From Candidatus Didemnitutus sp. (GTDB lineage Bacteria > Verrucomicrobiota > Verrucomicrobiia > Opitutales > Opitutaceae), in the NCBI GenBank assembly GCA_023701285.1, contig JAMPXH010000021.1, positions 1 through 45,338 of the forward strand: a stretch of DNA of 45,338 nucleotides. The letters run 5' to 3'. A program made the translations under genes and the position numbers. The notes beneath the pieces were generated by a model. That model saw nothing but the letters and a program-made list of their open reading frames with translations. It ran no database searches and was not told the DNA's origin. Below are positions 43,783 to 45,338 of this stretch, piece after piece. How positions within the stretch are numbered: position 1 is the stretch's first letter; each line of letters starts with the position of its first letter.

Positions 43783-45264
43783 ATGCACCTGCCCGCATCC
43801 GCCCCGCGGCCGGCACTCGGCCGCCGCCCGTTCCTGCCTCTGCTCACCGCCGGTGTGGCGGGTGTCCTGTGCGTGTCATCCGCGCGGGCGGGCACTTTGT
43901 CCGCTCCGCCGGCGCCGCGACCGAACGTCGTGTGGATCATCGCCGACGATCTGGGGCTCGCCCTCGGGTGTTATGGTCAGTCGCAGGTGCGGACCCCGCA
44001 CCTCGACCGGCTCGCCGCCGAGGGACGGCGTTACACGCACTGCTTCACGACGGCTCCGGTGTGTTCGCCCAGCCGCTCCGCTCTGTTCACCGGCCGCTAC
44101 CAGACCGCGATTCACGCGCACAACCACCGCACGGCCCGGCCGCAGCCGCTCCCTGCCGGCGTGCGCACGCTGACGGATCATTTCCGGGCAGCCGGCTACT
44201 ATACCGTGAATCTCGAGGCGCCCGCGATGTCGCGCGGCATGCGCGATCCGCGCGCCGGCGCCGGCGGCTCGGGCAAGACGGATTTCAACTTCGCCGTCGA
44301 GCGTCCCTACGACGGCCGCGACTGGCAGGAGCGCGCTCCCGATCAGCCGTTCTTCGCGCACGTCAATCTCTACGCCCCGCATCGCGGCACCGTGTGGGAT
44401 GAGTTGAGGCATCGCCCCGATCATTTCGACCGCGCGACACTGCCCTTGCCGGCCTACATGCCGGATCATCCGGTGATGCGGGACGATTACGCGAATTACC
44501 TGCAGGCCGTGGAGCTGCTCGACGAACATGTCGGTCTCGTGCTGGCGCGCCTCGAGCGCGAGGGCCGGCTCAAGGATTCGATCGTCGTCTTCATGGGGGA
44601 CAATGGCGAGCCGCTCTACCGCTCGAAGCAGTTCCTCTACGACGGCGGGTTGCGCGTGCCGCTGCTGATCCGCTGGCCCGATGGCCGGCACGCGGGCACC
44701 GTCGACGATCAACTCATCTCGGGCATCGATGTGACGGCGGCGGTGCTCGGACTCGCCGGTCTGCCCGCCGATCCAAGCATGCACGGATGCGATTTCCTCG
44801 CGGCGGACGCGAAGCCCCGCGACCACCTCATCGCCGCCCGCGATCGCATGGGGCTCGGCTCAGATCGCATGCGTGCCGTCCGCACCGCGCGCTACAAATA
44901 CATCCGGAACTACCTGCCCGGCATTCCCTACATGCAGCTCAATCCCTACAAGGAGCAGTCGTATCCTCCTTGGAACCTGCTGAAGCAGCTCGCGCATGAC
45001 GGAAAGCTCACCCCCGCGCAGGCGCTTTTTGCCGCGCCCAGCAAGCCCTTCGAGGAGCTCTACGATGTCACGACCGATCCCGACGAGGTGCGCAACCTCG
45101 CACAGGATCCCGCGCATGTCGGCGCCTTGCGCGAGCTCCGTGCGCATCTCGATCGCTGGTTGGCCGACTATCCCGACCACGGTGCGGTGATGGAGGAGCC
45201 GTTGGATGTCCTGCGCGCCAACGCCGCCATGGCCCGCAAAAGCGGCCTGACACCGCTGGAGTGA
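43783..45264 (+). CDS. Secreted formylglycine-dependent sulfatase (S1 type)
   Basis: The 493-aa product hydrolyses sulfate esters, probably on a polysaccharide. The signature CSPSR (Cys94-Arg98) is the site where a maturase converts Cys to formylglycine. Metal ligands are present in IIADDLG (Asp55, Asp56) and FMGDNGE. The signal is Tat-like (GRRPFLPLLTAGVAG, ending SSARAG), which fits export of a folded enzyme. The C-terminal domain has LYDVTTDPDEVRNLAQDP, typical of the S1 family. I chose the ATG at 43783 (MHLPASAPRP). The maturase is not in the window. The last 74 bp of the window hold nothing I recognise. Confidence 0.92.
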   Translation: MHLPASAPRPALGRRPFLPLLTAGVAGVLCVSSARAGTLSAPPAPRPNVVWIIADDLGLALGCYGQSQVRTPHLDRLAAEGRRYTHCFTTAPVCSPSRSALFTGRYQTAIHAHNHRTARPQPLPAGVRTLTDHFRAAGYYTVNLEAPAMSRGMRDPRAGAGGSGKTDFNFAVERPYDGRDWQERAPDQPFFAHVNLYAPHRGTVWDELRHRPDHFDRATLPLPAYMPDHPVMRDDYANYLQAVELLDEHVGLVLARLEREGRLKDSIVVFMGDNGEPLYRSKQFLYDGGLRVPLLIRWPDGRHAGTVDDQLISGIDVTAAVLGLAGLPADPSMHGCDFLAADAKPRDHLIAARDRMGLGSDRMRAVRTARYKYIRNYLPGIPYMQLNPYKEQSYPPWNLLKQLAHDGKLTPAQALFAAPSKPFEELYDVTTDPDEVRNLAQDPAHVGALRELRAHLDRWLADYPDHGAVMEEPLDVLRANAAMARKSGLTPLE

Positions 45265-45338
45265 ACGAGCGGCAGGCGTGCGTTGTCCGGCGGGGCAATC
45301 GGCCGCGAAAGGATAGGGAAGGGCGAGGATGATTCAGC

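Overview
The window is a roughly 65-70% GC bacterial chromosome segment. The gene set points to the phylum Verrucomicrobiota, probably family Opitutaceae. The reasons are a Gram-negative envelope gene set (lptE, bamD, uppP), a PEP-CTERM-tagged secreted protein, very large Ig-repeat secreted proteins, an autotransporter with many autotransporter-associated beta-strand repeats, and start codons preceded by C/T-rich tracts rather than Shine-Dalgarno sequences. The taxonomic placement is inferred from content, not measured.

Region 1 (1-14,100) is mostly housekeeping. It holds tRNA-Ser(GCT) and hpt on the minus strand, then a divergent pair for an ABC ATPase and a substrate-binding protein with no permease beside them. 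A minus-strand envelope, lipid and translation run follows, read uppP, rpmF, plsX, fabH, bamD, lptE, rpe. A plus-strand run of trpD, glmM, a TPR protein and an MFS transporter completes it.

Region 2 (14,100-45,300) is an accessory block that looks like a polysaccharide-processing locus. It contains four right-handed beta-helix proteins, one of them GH110-like, and an SGNH esterase. It also has a small PEP-CTERM protein and two giant (about 2,000 aa) paralogous secreted proteins of Ig domains, a lectin-like N-terminal module and a putative alpha/alpha-barrel core. A stand-alone copy of the lectin-like module, a 2,032-aa autotransporter and a formylglycine-type sulfatase make up the rest. Nearly every product has an export signal. 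No dedicated regulator, SusC/SusD pair or exosortase is in the window.

The accessory block is tied together by a 15-bp palindrome, GGTnnACnGTnnACC. It occurs six times, only in the promoter regions of this block (17,024; 17,073; 24,280; 33,746; 33,802; 35,614), and two divergent gene pairs have one copy per gene. It resembles a LacI-type operator and defines a local regulon. A second kind of structure is a dispersed intergenic element of about 75-85 bp, present in three same-orientation copies (start of window, 3,805 and 30,234) and built from hairpins plus a conserved core.

The most plausible reading is that an unlinked LacI-like regulator controls a cell-surface and secreted apparatus. It would bind, de-esterify, desulfate and cleave a complex, perhaps galactose-rich, sulfated polysaccharide. 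The operator and the module sharing are seen directly; the substrate is inference.
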